The notes below the pieces were generated by a model. The model did not search any database, was not told the DNA's origin, and worked only from the letters and a program-made list of their open reading frames with translations. From Opitutaceae bacterium (lineage in GTDB: Bacteria > Verrucomicrobiota > Verrucomicrobiia > Opitutales > Opitutaceae), in NCBI GenBank assembly GCA_027482185.1, contig JAIXWF010000013.1, forward strand, positions 1,116,001 through 1,180,000: a stretch of 64,000 bases of DNA. Direction: 5' to 3'. Of this stretch, positions 26,339 through 35,508 are shown one piece after another. Made by a program: the position numbers and the translations under genes. Within the stretch, counting starts at the first letter, position 1. Every line of letters starts with the position of its first letter.

Positions 26339-29300
26339 ATGCCCGTCATGAACCCATTCATCCGACGCCTCACGGCCGCCGCGGCCTGGCTTGCCGCCCT
26401 CGCGGCAGTGCCCGCGGTGCTCGCCGCGCCGCCGCTTTCCGTCTCGATCACGGCTCCGGCTTCCGGAGCCAATCTCGGCGCGCTTTCAACCCCGGCCAAC
26501 ACCGTCACGATCTCCGCCACCGCCACGCCCAGTGGCGGCGGTCAGTCCATCACCCAGGTCGATTTCCGCGTCAACGGGACCTCCGTCGGCATTTCCACGG
26601 TGGCGCCGTTTTCCGTTGTTTGGACGCCGCCCGCTCCCGGCACTTACAATCTCACAGCGATCGCGACCGACAGCAGTGCCGCGAGCAACAACACGCTGAC
26701 CTCGGGCACGGTGACCGTCACCGTGACCGCCACCCGCACGGTGAGCATTGCGACGCCGGCGACCAACACGACGTTCACGCAGAACTCGCAGGCGGTCCTG
26801 CGGGCCTCTGCCGCGATGTCCGATGGCGTGGTCGGCAGCGTCGAGTTTTTCCTTGGCGGTGTTTCGCTCGGGGCTGCGGTGACAAGCGCTCCTTACACAC
26901 AGGTAGCGACAATCACGGCGGCGCCTGGAAGCTACAATCTCACGGCCCGGGCGACCGCGACCGACGGAGTCACGACGTGGGATTCCACCGCGACCTATCC
27001 CGTCACGGTCGTGGCCCAGACCGGCACCGCGCCGACGGTCGCTTTTGTTTCTCCGGCGGTAACGGATGTCCTGTCGGTGGGTAATGCCGTGACCGTCACG
27101 GCCACCGCCTCCGATACGGACGGTTTCATTCCCAACACGGCGCCAGGTGGGGTCTCGTTCTTTGCCGACGGTGAATTGATCGGAACCGACCTTACGGCGC
27201 CCTATTCGATTTCCTGGACGCCGACTTTGGCCAAGTCCGTGACGCTGATCGCGATTGCCACCGACGACAAAGGCAATTCGCGCAGCGCCACCCGCACGGT
27301 TACCGTGCTCGCCGTTGCTCCCACTGTTGCGATTTCTGCCCCGGCCAACAACTCGTCCGCGACCGTCGGTACAGCCGTTGCCTTGACGGCAAATGCGACC
27401 GCGGGCGTCGGGACCACGATCACCAGCGTGCAGTTTTTCGCCGACGGCGTGGCCGTCGCCGCCGCCGATACCGTCGCTCCTTTCACCGCGACATGGACCC
27501 CGGCGGCCGCCGGTACCGTCGCCCTGACCGCCCGCGTCACGGATTCCAATGGAACCGTGGTCACTTCTTCGCCGGTGGCCGTAAACGTATCCGCCGCCGC
27601 CGGCACGCTCGCGGTGTCGCTCACCGCGCCCGTAAACGGCGCCAGCGTCGCGCTCGGGACCAACACCACTTTCACCGCGACCGCTACGGCTGCGGGTTCC
27701 AATACCGTGGTGCGGGTCGACTTTCTGGTCGGCGGCACCGTCGTCGGCACTGCTCTGACGGCACCGTTCAGCTTTACATGGACGCCTTCGTCCGCCGGTG
27801 TCTTTGCCGTCACCGCCCGGGTCACTGATTCCGCGGGAGGTACCGCGAATTCGCCGATTTCCAATGTCAGTGTGACCGCTCCCAGTGTGGCTCTGACTGC
27901 TCCGACGACCGGCACTTCGGTTGCGGTAGGCGCCGCCACCACGCTCACCGCCACCGCCACGCCGGTCGCGCCGGCGACCGTCACCAAGGTCGACTTCTTC
28001 GCCGGCTCGACCCTCGTCGGCACCTCCCTGACGGCTCCGTTCAGCACCACGTGGACCCCGGCCTCCGCCGGCTCGTTCTCGCTGACCGCCCGGGTCACCG
28101 ATTCCAACGGCGCCGTCGCCACCTCGTCGGCCGTCGCGGTCACGGTTTCCTCGTCCGCCCCGACCATTTCCATTACCTCCCCCGGTGCGGGTTCGAGCCT
28201 CACGCAGGGCACAGCCACCCCGATTTCGGTCACGGCCACCCCCGGTACGGGCAACACGATCACGCGCGTCGATTTCTTCGCCAACGGCACCACCAGCCTC
28301 GGCACCGTGCTTACGGCTCCCTACGTCCTGAATTGGACGCCTACGACCGCCGGCGTGATTTCCCTCACCGCTCGCGTCACCGATTCGTCGGGCGCGACCG
28401 ACACCTCTGCCGCCGTCCCCGTCACGGTCGCCGCCGCGTCCGCATCCGCCGTCACACTCGCGATGTCCCCGTCCTCCACCGCGGTGCCGGTCAATTCCGC
28501 CCGTTCGCTCACCGCCACGGCGACCGCCGCTTCCGGCATCGCGTATGTGGAATTCTACTACGGCGCCACGCTCATCGGCACCGACAACACCGCCCCCTAC
28601 AGCGTGGTGTTCACCGCGCCCAATGAGCCCGGCGCGCGCACGCTGCGCGCCCGAGCGATCGACAACGCCGGGTCGGCGGTGACGTCCGCCGATCTCAATA
28701 TCACCATCGTCGGCGCCGTCGGCAGTTCCCCCTTGGTCAACATCGTCGCGCCCAACAGCGGCGCCTTTGTCGCCGCGGGCGTGACCACTTCGATCTCGGG
28801 CTCGGTTTCCGACCCCGACGGCTCCATCGCTGCGGTCCAGGTCTTCGTCAACGGCGCCGTCACGGGGCTCGGCAATGGCGGTTCCGCCACCGTTTCCGGT
28901 TCCGCCTGGTCCATCGCGTGGACGCCCGCCGCCAGCGGCACCGCTTCGATCACCGTGCTCGCCACCGACAACAGCGGCAACGTCGTCGCCTCTCCCGCCG
29001 TCGGCGTGACCGTCACCGACAACACGTCGCCCACCGTCAATCTCAGCATTTCGCCGCGCGTCGCCGGCGTCTCGAGCTCCACGCTGCCCAGCGGCGCCAT
29101 CCGCAATTTCGTCGCCGATGTCACGCCGTCTTCCGGCCGTGCGATTCTCCGCGTCGAGTTCTTCGTCGACGGCACGAAAGTGGGGGAGGACACCACCGTC
29201 CCCTACACCTACCGCTACGTCGCGCCCGCCCTCCTCGCCGGCGAGAATTCCCGCACCTACGTCGTCTCCGCCCGCGCTACCGACAACGCCGGCTCCGCCC

Positions 29301-32300
29301 GCGATGTACCGTTTCCGTTGCTCGTCGTGTCGCCCATCGGCACCGGCCCGGCCGTCAGCCTCCTGACGCCCACCAACAACGCCACCGTCTTCCCCAATAC
29401 CGCCGTCAGCCTCGCCGCCACCGCCACGTCCGCCGGCGGCTCGATCGCCTCGGTGCAGTTCTTCGTCAACGGCAATCCCGCCCCCGTCAACGGCGGCAAC
29501 GCCCTCGCGGCCGCGCCCTACACGAGCACGTTCACGCCCACGGCGCCCGGTTCCTACACCATCGACGCCGTCGCGACCGACGACCGCGGCAACACGACGG
29601 TCTCGAACTCGGCCACCATCACCGCCGCGTTCGCCACGCCCACCATCGCGATCACTTCGCCGAATCCCAACGCCACCGCCCGGGCCACCCCCAACGTGCC
29701 GCTCACGATCACCGCCACCGCGACGGTCCAGACCGGCGCCGGCGCCTCCGTGCTCCTGGTGGAATTCCTCCTCTCCGACGACCAGGGGGCCAACGAAGTC
29801 CAGATCGGCGCCCGCACCACCGCGACCAACGCCGCCCTCGGCACGTATTCGTTCGCCTGGACCCCGACCGCCGCCCAGCTCGGCAGCCGCCGCCTCCGCG
29901 CCCGCGTCACCGATACCAATTCGCAGACCGCGACCTCCGCGCCGGTCACCGTCAATGTCGCCAACGCCGTCGGCACTCCGCCCACGGTCACGATCACGAC
30001 GACGCCCATCCCCGGCGCCGGCCTCCAGAGTCTCTCCCAGGTCAATTTCATCGCCAACGCGTTCGCCAACGGCACCGGCAGCACGCTCTCCGGCGTCGAA
30101 TTCTTCCTCAACGACGTCAGCATCGGCACCGCCAACCGCGAACAGACCACCAACCTGTACCGGCTCGCCTACGACTTCAGCCGTTTCGATTTCTCCACCC
30201 TGACCGCCGACGCCAACGGCCGCTTCGTGGTGCCGCTCTACGCCATCGCCCGCGACAGCAACAACAACCAGACCGTCTCCGCCACGACCAACCTCACGGT
30301 CAATCCGTCGACCAGCGCGCCCCCGTCCGTCCAGCTCCAGAACGTCACCGGCACGACGACGATCACCCAGGGCCAGCAGTTCTTCGCCGGCGTGATTTCG
30401 AACGATACCGACGGCACCGTTGCCCTGATCCAGCTCTATGCCAACGGAGTGGTGGTCGCGACCGCCAACAATCCGGCCCAGGGCCAGTTGCTGACCTACA
30501 CCCCCAACACCGCCGGCCGCTTCAACCTCTTCGCCGTCGCGACCGACGACACCGGCAACACCGCCATCGCTTCGCCGGCCATCGTGCTCACCGTCACCGC
30601 GATCAACGCGCCGACGACCACGATCACGCGGCCCGCCGACAACGCCACGGTCACCACGGTCAATGCCCCCGTCTTCCTCGAGGGCACCGCCGTCAACAAC
30701 GACACCACCCAGGTGCCGACCCTCAACTTCATCGCCACCGCCAGCGGCGGCGCCCGCACCACCATCGGCGGCACCCGCGTCGGCACGACCACCACGTATC
30801 GCGCCATCTGGACGCCCACAACGCCCGATACCTACACCGTCGCCACGCAGGCCACCGTCGGCACCGCCCAGGGCAACAGCACCGCCACCCGCCGCGTCGT
30901 CGTCAACAACCTCAGCGGCCTCGCCCCCACCGTTTCCATCAACGTCCCGGGCAGCGCGACGACCGCCTCGCAGGTCAACTTCACCGCCACCGCCGCCGAC
31001 TCCGACGGTTCCGTGGTGGAGGTGGAATTCTTCCTGAATCGCAACAGCATCGGCCTCGCCACGCGCGACGACCTCGCGAACACCTGGCGCCTCACCGCCT
31101 CGTTCGCCGGCGTGCCGCTGGGCAATGCCGAAGTCGTCGCCCTGGCCCGCGACAGCTCCGGCAATGTCGCCGCGTCGACGACCAACATCCTCACCGTCAC
31201 CGCCGCGTCGAGCATCGCCCCGTCCGTCACGATCTCCCCCTCGACGACCAACGCCGCGTTCAACCGCCAGGTCCAACTCACGGCGAACGCCCGCGACACC
31301 GACGGCACCATCTCCAGCGTGCAGTACTTCGCCAACGCGACGAGCATCGGCACGTCCGGCAACGTGAATTCCAATTACCAGATCAATTGGACGCCGACGC
31401 AGTCCGGCACCTTCAACCTCTGGGCCATCGCGACCGACAGCACCGGCAACACCACCGTCGCGCCGACGGTTCAAGTCACCGTCCGCCGCAACAACCCCGT
31501 CCTCGAGAACGCCGCCTTCATCCTCCAGACCTACCAGGACATCGCGAATACCACGACGATCAACCCGCTTGTCTTCGCCGATCTCGATGCGCAACTCACT
31601 GCCGGCACTTTGACCCGTGCCGATTTGGTCGCGTCGCTGATGGATGAACCGGGATTCCTCCCGCCCATCAATTTCCTCGCCGCCTATTGGGTCATCATGG
31701 GCCAGTGGCCCACGCCCCAGAATTACAACAACCTGATCGGCACCGCCCGCGGCAGTCTCGCCAACGCCGTCGGCGCCGTCCTCGCCTCCAACGAGTACTT
31801 CGCCAAGTACGGCATCGTCCCCACGGTCGCGCTGCTCAACAGCCCGACCAGCGCGATCCCTGCCGATACCTACATCGCCCAACTCTGGCGCGGGGCCGGC
31901 CTCGGCACCCCGAGCGCGCAGGCTAATCTCCAATTCCGCAGCAACAACGTCCTCACGCCGACGCTGGGCCGCGGCTACAATTCGATCGGTCTCAACCAGG
32001 CGATCGCCGAGTTCGTCACGAACACGAACTCGACCAACACCGCGCTCTTCAAGCGCGCCCGCGCCGCCGCGTTGCTTTACCAACTGAACCGCCCGCCGAT
32101 CACCGTCACCGCGGACGAGATCGCGACCCGCGTCACGGCCCTGGCCTCCTTGCCCGACGACAAAGCCATGGCCGACGCCGTCCTCAAAGACGTCCTCTAC
32201 GGCTACCGTTACGTCACGATCGTCCGGCATCCGCAGTCCCTCACGGTGGCGCCGCGCTCCGGCGCGATCTTCACCGTCGAAGCCCAGGGCGCTCCGCCGC

Positions 32301-33337
32301 TGGCCTACCAGTGGCTGCTTAACGGCGCGCCCATCCCCGGCGCCAATTCCGCGACGCTCAGTCTGACCAACGTCGATGCGACGCGTGTCGGTTCCTACAC
32401 CGTCGCCGTCACCAGCAGCGCCGCCACCGCCACCAGCGATGCGGCCGTCCTCACGCTGTCCAACACGCCGACCCGCCTCGGCAACATCTCGACCCGCGGC
32501 GTCACCACCGGCGCCGGCGGCAACGTCCTCATCGGCGGCTTCGTCGTCACGGGCGCCAACGCCCAGCAAACCCGCCAGATGTTGATCCGCGTGATCGGCC
32601 CGACTCTCGCCGGCGCGCCGTTCAACGTCGCCGGCGTTCTGGCCGATCCGCGCCTCGAAGTCTTCGTCGGCGCGAACCAAACGCCCGTCCTCACCAACGA
32701 CAACTGGGGCACCCAGGCCGGCGGCGGCGCCGCCGTCACCGCGATCCAGCAGGCCGCCAACCGCGTCGGCGCCTTCGCGCTGAACCCGAATTCCAACGAC
32801 GCCGTCGTGCTCGCGACGCTCCCGCCCGGGCCGTACACCGTCCAAGCCAAGGGCCCGGCCAACAACCTCGCCGCCACCGGCGTCGTGCTCATCGAAGTTT
32901 ACGATGTCACCCAGGGCAACGCCGCCGGCCCGAAAGCCGCCAACGTGTCCACGCGCGGCGTCGTCGGCACCGGCAGCAACGTCCTGATCGCCGGCTTCGT
33001 GGTCAACGGGGCCGTTTCCCGCCGCATGCTCATCCGCGGCGCCGGCCCGACGCTCGCCAACCTCGGCGTCCCCGGCGTGCTCGCCGATCCCCAGATCACC
33101 CTGGTCTCGCAGGCCACCGGCCAGACGATTCGCTCCAACAACGATTGGGCGACCGGCGACGACGCCGCGATCATCGCCTCCGCGGCCACGGCCGCCGGCG
33201 CCTTCCCGTTTGCCAACGGCAGCCGCGACGCCGCGATGATCGTGATGCTCCCGCCCGGCGCCTACACCGTTCAGCTCAGCGGCGTCGGCAACGCGACCGG
33301 CGTCGGCATCGTCGAGGTGTACGACGTCGACCCGTAA
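26339..33337 (+). CDS. giant multi-Ig-repeat surface protein with DUF4214-like domain
   Basis: 2332 residues. A signal peptide ([17 protein letters not shown]) is followed by about 17 Ig-like repeats of ~90-105 residues (to ~1715), each opening with P-x-V-x-I/L-x-x-P and carrying VxFFxxG, APYxxxWTP and LTAxAxDxxG. A helical DUF4214-like domain spans ~1718-1958 (LMDEPGFLPPINFLAAYWVI, NEYFAKYG). One Ig domain with YQWLLNG comes next, then a tandem C-terminal module with IGPTL, DPRLEVF and NDNW. ATG 26339 or 26348 may be used. The 10-bp gap to the secretin suggests co-transcription, perhaps as an adhesin linked to the pilus locus; that link is inferred. Confidence 0.88.
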   Translation: MPVMNPFIRRLTAAAAWLAALAAVPAVLAAPPLSVSITAPASGANLGALSTPANTVTISATATPSGGGQSITQVDFRVNGTSVGISTVAPFSVVWTPPAPGTYNLTAIATDSSAASNNTLTSGTVTVTVTATRTVSIATPATNTTFTQNSQAVLRASAAMSDGVVGSVEFFLGGVSLGAAVTSAPYTQVATITAAPGSYNLTARATATDGVTTWDSTATYPVTVVAQTGTAPTVAFVSPAVTDVLSVGNAVTVTATASDTDGFIPNTAPGGVSFFADGELIGTDLTAPYSISWTPTLAKSVTLIAIATDDKGNSRSATRTVTVLAVAPTVAISAPANNSSATVGTAVALTANATAGVGTTITSVQFFADGVAVAAADTVAPFTATWTPAAAGTVALTARVTDSNGTVVTSSPVAVNVSAAAGTLAVSLTAPVNGASVALGTNTTFTATATAAGSNTVVRVDFLVGGTVVGTALTAPFSFTWTPSSAGVFAVTARVTDSAGGTANSPISNVSVTAPSVALTAPTTGTSVAVGAATTLTATATPVAPATVTKVDFFAGSTLVGTSLTAPFSTTWTPASAGSFSLTARVTDSNGAVATSSAVAVTVSSSAPTISITSPGAGSSLTQGTATPISVTATPGTGNTITRVDFFANGTTSLGTVLTAPYVLNWTPTTAGVISLTARVTDSSGATDTSAAVPVTVAAASASAVTLAMSPSSTAVPVNSARSLTATATAASGIAYVEFYYGATLIGTDNTAPYSVVFTAPNEPGARTLRARAIDNAGSAVTSADLNITIVGAVGSSPLVNIVAPNSGAFVAAGVTTSISGSVSDPDGSIAAVQVFVNGAVTGLGNGGSATVSGSAWSIAWTPAASGTASITVLATDNSGNVVASPAVGVTVTDNTSPTVNLSISPRVAGVSSSTLPSGAIRNFVADVTPSSGRAILRVEFFVDGTKVGEDTTVPYTYRYVAPALLAGENSRTYVVSARATDNAGSARDVPFPLLVVSPIGTGPAVSLLTPTNNATVFPNTAVSLAATATSAGGSIASVQFFVNGNPAPVNGGNALAAAPYTSTFTPTAPGSYTIDAVATDDRGNTTVSNSATITAAFATPTIAITSPNPNATARATPNVPLTITATATVQTGAGASVLLVEFLLSDDQGANEVQIGARTTATNAALGTYSFAWTPTAAQLGSRRLRARVTDTNSQTATSAPVTVNVANAVGTPPTVTITTTPIPGAGLQSLSQVNFIANAFANGTGSTLSGVEFFLNDVSIGTANREQTTNLYRLAYDFSRFDFSTLTADANGRFVVPLYAIARDSNNNQTVSATTNLTVNPSTSAPPSVQLQNVTGTTTITQGQQFFAGVISNDTDGTVALIQLYANGVVVATANNPAQGQLLTYTPNTAGRFNLFAVATDDTGNTAIASPAIVLTVTAINAPTTTITRPADNATVTTVNAPVFLEGTAVNNDTTQVPTLNFIATASGGARTTIGGTRVGTTTTYRAIWTPTTPDTYTVATQATVGTAQGNSTATRRVVVNNLSGLAPTVSINVPGSATTASQVNFTATAADSDGSVVEVEFFLNRNSIGLATRDDLANTWRLTASFAGVPLGNAEVVALARDSSGNVAASTTNILTVTAASSIAPSVTISPSTTNAAFNRQVQLTANARDTDGTISSVQYFANATSIGTSGNVNSNYQINWTPTQSGTFNLWAIATDSTGNTTVAPTVQVTVRRNNPVLENAAFILQTYQDIANTTTINPLVFADLDAQLTAGTLTRADLVASLMDEPGFLPPINFLAAYWVIMGQWPTPQNYNNLIGTARGSLANAVGAVLASNEYFAKYGIVPTVALLNSPTSAIPADTYIAQLWRGAGLGTPSAQANLQFRSNNVLTPTLGRGYNSIGLNQAIAEFVTNTNSTNTALFKRARAAALLYQLNRPPITVTADEIATRVTALASLPDDKAMADAVLKDVLYGYRYVTIVRHPQSLTVAPRSGAIFTVEAQGAPPLAYQWLLNGAPIPGANSATLSLTNVDATRVGSYTVAVTSSAATATSDAAVLTLSNTPTRLGNISTRGVTTGAGGNVLIGGFVVTGANAQQTRQMLIRVIGPTLAGAPFNVAGVLADPRLEVFVGANQTPVLTNDNWGTQAGGGAAVTAIQQAANRVGAFALNPNSNDAVVLATLPPGPYTVQAKGPANNLAATGVVLIEVYDVTQGNAAGPKAANVSTRGVVGTGSNVLIAGFVVNGAVSRRMLIRGAGPTLANLGVPGVLADPQITLVSQATGQTIRSNNDWATGDDAAIIASAATAAGAFPFANGSRDAAMIVMLPPGAYTVQLSGVGNATGVGIVEVYDVDP

Positions 33338-33360
33338 GTTGCGCGCCGCGCAACTTACGG
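33332..33360 (+). other. perfect hairpin overlapping the stop codon of the giant gene
   Basis: A 13-bp perfect stem (CCGTAAGTTGCGC / GCGCAACTTACGG) with a 3-nt GCC loop. The TAA stop (33335-33337) lies in the left arm. There is no U tract. It is followed at once by a heptamer array. The core matches the hairpin at 14351-14375. Confidence 0.75.
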
Positions 33361-33365
33361 CCGGG

Positions 33366-33463
33366 AAGTTCGGAGTTCGGAGTTTGGGGTTTGGCGTTGC
33401 GCCGGCCCCGTTTCCTTCCGCGTCTAGACAACTCCGAACCCCGAACTCCAAACTCCGAACTGC
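33366..33463. repeat. inverted pair of ACTCCGA-type heptamer arrays
   Basis: The left array (33366-33395) reads AGTTCGGAGTTCGGAGTTTGG, period 7. The right array (33429-33463) reads AACTCCGAACCCCGAACTCC and onward, its reverse complement. About 33 bp separate them. The exonuclease start codon lies 10 bp beyond the right array, so the array occupies the expected leader of that gene. Confidence 0.7.
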
Positions 33464-33472
33464 GATCTCCCG

Positions 33473-34399
33473 ATGTCCAAATGGCTCCTCGTCGACGGTT
33501 TCAACCTCGCGTACCGCTGCTTCCACGCGCTGCCCGAACTCACGCGGACCGACGGCTTTCCGACCGGGGCGCTGCACGGTTGGGTGAAGTCGCTCTGGAA
33601 GCTCATCGATCTTGAGCAACCCGAGACGACGCTGGTGTTTTTCGATCTCGGTGAATCGGAAGAACGCGTCGCCCTGCTCGCCGACTACAAGGCGCAGCGG
33701 CAGCCGATGCCGGATCCGCTCCGGCAACAGATCGAGCCGATCAAACAGCTCACGCGCGTGATGGGCCTCGCCGGCATCGAGCAGGCCGGCGTCGAGAGCG
33801 ACGACCTCCTCGCCGCCGAGGCGGTGCGGCTCGCGCAGCAGGGACACGAGGTCGTGATCGTCAGCAGCGACAAAGACTTTGCCCAGATCGTCGGCGAGCG
33901 GATCAAGATCATGCTCCCGCCGCCGTCCGCGAATCCGAAACTCGGCTGGCGCCTGCTCGATGCCGCCGGCGTGCAGGAAAAGTTCGGCGTCCCGCCTGCG
34001 CAGATCGCGCACTACCTGGCGCTCGTCGGCGACACGTCCGACAACATTCCGGGCCTCGACGGCGTCGGCCCCAAGACCGCCTCGAAGTGGCTGGCGGAAC
34101 ACGGCGGCACCGTCGAGGGCGTGATTGCCGCGGCGGCCACGTTGAAACCGGACCGCTTCCGCGAAGCCGTGGCCACTCACGCCGACCGCCTCAGATTGAA
34201 CCTGCGGCTTACGACGTTGAACCTCGGCTTGCCGCCCGTGAAGCCGGAGTGGCGCACCCCGCAGGCGGAGGAACTGTTCCGTTTGCTTGACGGCTACGAG
34301 ATGCGCGGCACCGCCGCCGAAGCCCGCCGCCGTTACGCCGGCCACGTCGCGCCTGCTGCACCGCCGCCCCCCTCCGCCCAACAGGGCGAATTGTTCTGA
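33473..34399 (+). CDS. 5'-3' exonuclease (PolI N-terminal domain/FEN type)
   Basis: 308 residues, matching the stand-alone 5'-3' exonuclease family. Conserved acidic and helical motifs are all visible: LLVDGFNLAYRCFHAL at the start, ESDDLLAAEAVRLA, VVIVSSDKDFAQIV, and the helix-hairpin-helix VGDTSDNIPGLDGVGPKTASKWL. It should remove RNA primers or flaps. The last ~45 residues extend beyond the core and end in a proline/alanine tail, with QGELF as the last five residues. QGELF resembles a sliding-clamp-binding (QxxLF) peptide; that reading is inference. The gene is alone, in a spacer rich in repeats. Confidence 0.87.
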   Translation: MSKWLLVDGFNLAYRCFHALPELTRTDGFPTGALHGWVKSLWKLIDLEQPETTLVFFDLGESEERVALLADYKAQRQPMPDPLRQQIEPIKQLTRVMGLAGIEQAGVESDDLLAAEAVRLAQQGHEVVIVSSDKDFAQIVGERIKIMLPPPSANPKLGWRLLDAAGVQEKFGVPPAQIAHYLALVGDTSDNIPGLDGVGPKTASKWLAEHGGTVEGVIAAAATLKPDRFREAVATHADRLRLNLRLTTLNLGLPPVKPEWRTPQAEELFRLLDGYEMRGTAAEARRRYAGHVAPAAPPPPSAQQGELF

Positions 34400-34434
34400 G
34401 GAATTCCGGCAGGAGAAAACGTAGACGGCTGTTT

Positions 34435-34475
34435 CGGAACTCCGAACTCCGAACTCCGAACTCCGAACTCCAACC
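34435..34475. repeat. ACTCCGA heptamer array
   Basis: About five tandem copies (GGAACTCCGAACTCCGAACT and onward), near perfect, between the convergent exonuclease and VWA genes. It directly precedes the hairpin at 34480-34502. Confidence 0.75.
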
Positions 34476-34479
34476 CTCC

Positions 34480-34502
34480 TGTAGCGCGTATATCGCGCTA
34501 CA
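34480..34502 (-). other. perfect hairpin overlapping the VWA gene stop codon
   Basis: A 9-bp perfect stem (TGTAGCGCG / CGCGCTACA) with a 5-nt TATAT loop. The TAG stop of the minus-strand VWA gene (34498-34500) lies in one arm. No U tract follows on either strand. With 14351 and 33332, this is the third stop codon in the window embedded in a perfect hairpin next to a heptamer array. Confidence 0.7.
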
Positions 34503-35508
34503 GGTCCTGCAGCGCAATGAACGCGCCGCCGTGCTGGTACGTCACCGTGCGCATGAGGTTCGCGAACTTCAGGCCCGTGTTGCCCATGGAGAACGTGTAG
34601 CGGATCGTCGTCGGGAAACCGATCGCGTTGATCACGACCTTGCGGTTGCCGTTTTCGTCGGCCGGATTGAGTTCGTCCAACCGGCGGATCACCGGGTCGG
34701 CCGTCTCGATGAATTCGTCGCCGAACACGTAGATGCCCATCTTCATGTTCGGGTTGTCCTTGTCGTAAAGGAACCGCAGCGCGTTGTAGATGCCGGGCAC
34801 GGGATTCGAAATGGAATCCTGGTTGTAGCGGCGCAGCGTGCGCTTGATCGTGTCGCGCAGGTCGGGCGTGTCGGCGATCCAGCCGTCGGTGCCGGCGCCG
34901 CGGCGTCCGAGAATGAAGCGGCCGTCGCCGTCGATCAGTTGGAAACCCGCGAGGGCGGGGTAGGAGTCGAGCACCTCGTCGACCTTGCGGATGACGATGG
35001 GCCAGAGGCCGCCGTGGTTGGGATCGCGCATCGAACCCGAGGTATCGATGACGATGGCGATGTAGTTGCTCTCCGTTGGCAGGCCCACCGGCGTCGGCTT
35101 GATGTCGGGAAGGAGCTTGATCTCCGGCTTTTTCTGCCGCGCCGCGATTTCCTTTTTCAGGTCGTCGATGTCGGCGAGCAAGGCCTGCAACCCGGCCTTC
35201 TGGCGCTGCACCTGGTTGTCGAGGTCGTCGAGCATGACGCGGGTCTCGGCGTTGGTTTTGCGGGATTCGACCACGAGGTCGGTGACCTGCTTTTCCATCC
35301 GCTTCATCTCTTCGGCCGCCGATCGCACTTTTGCCATTTCCGCCAATTGGGCCGCGAGTTCCCGCTGCAACTGCAGCAGCACTTCCATCTTCTCCTTTTC
35401 CCGCGAACCGATCGTCAGGACGAAGATGAGGATGATCGCCCCGAAGCCGCAGCAGATGCAGTCGAGGAACGAGAGGCTGAAGGTCTGGGCGGTCCGGCGG
35501 CGGATCAT
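34498..35508 (-). CDS. TolR-like membrane protein with periplasmic VWA domain, intact MIDAS
   Basis: 336 residues. The N-terminal segment FSLSFLDCICCGFGAIILIF is one membrane helix with an aspartate (D16) at its start, placed like the proton-carrying Asp of ExbD/TolR/MotB. A long coiled coil (residues ~36-125) leads to a von Willebrand A domain whose metal motif is DTSGSM (D155). With the usual TolR topology, coiled coil and VWA lie in the periplasm. Its ATG overlaps the stop of the paralogous upstream gene (ATGA), implying coupled synthesis. ATG 35508 was chosen because the upstream frame adds only a non-membrane leader. Function unknown; see the operon finding. Confidence 0.82.
   Translation of the reverse strand: MIRRRTAQTFSLSFLDCICCGFGAIILIFVLTIGSREKEKMEVLLQLQRELAAQLAEMAKVRSAAEEMKRMEKQVTDLVVESRKTNAETRVMLDDLDNQVQRQKAGLQALLADIDDLKKEIAARQKKPEIKLLPDIKPTPVGLPTESNYIAIVIDTSGSMRDPNHGGLWPIVIRKVDEVLDSYPALAGFQLIDGDGRFILGRRGAGTDGWIADTPDLRDTIKRTLRRYNQDSISNPVPGIYNALRFLYDKDNPNMKMGIYVFGDEFIETADPVIRRLDELNPADENGNRKVVINAIGFPTTIRYTFSMGNTGLKFANLMRTVTYQHGGAFIALQDL

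Noticed and set aside
23326-26526. An antisense frame of over 1000 codons opposite the secretin
   Set aside because: It shows only Gly/Asp/Arg-rich text without motifs and lies opposite a complete secretin gene.
26486-34381. An open antisense frame of about 2600 codons opposite the giant Ig gene
   Set aside because: Its translation is Arg/Gly/Asp/Glu-rich low complexity, it spans two unrelated sense genes and the spacer between them, and it mirrors the strongly biased codons of the sense strand. It is a codon-bias shadow.
34480-34502. Classical intrinsic terminator for the VWA operon or the exonuclease gene
   Set aside because: The hairpin is perfect but no run of T follows on either strand, and it overlaps the stop codon.
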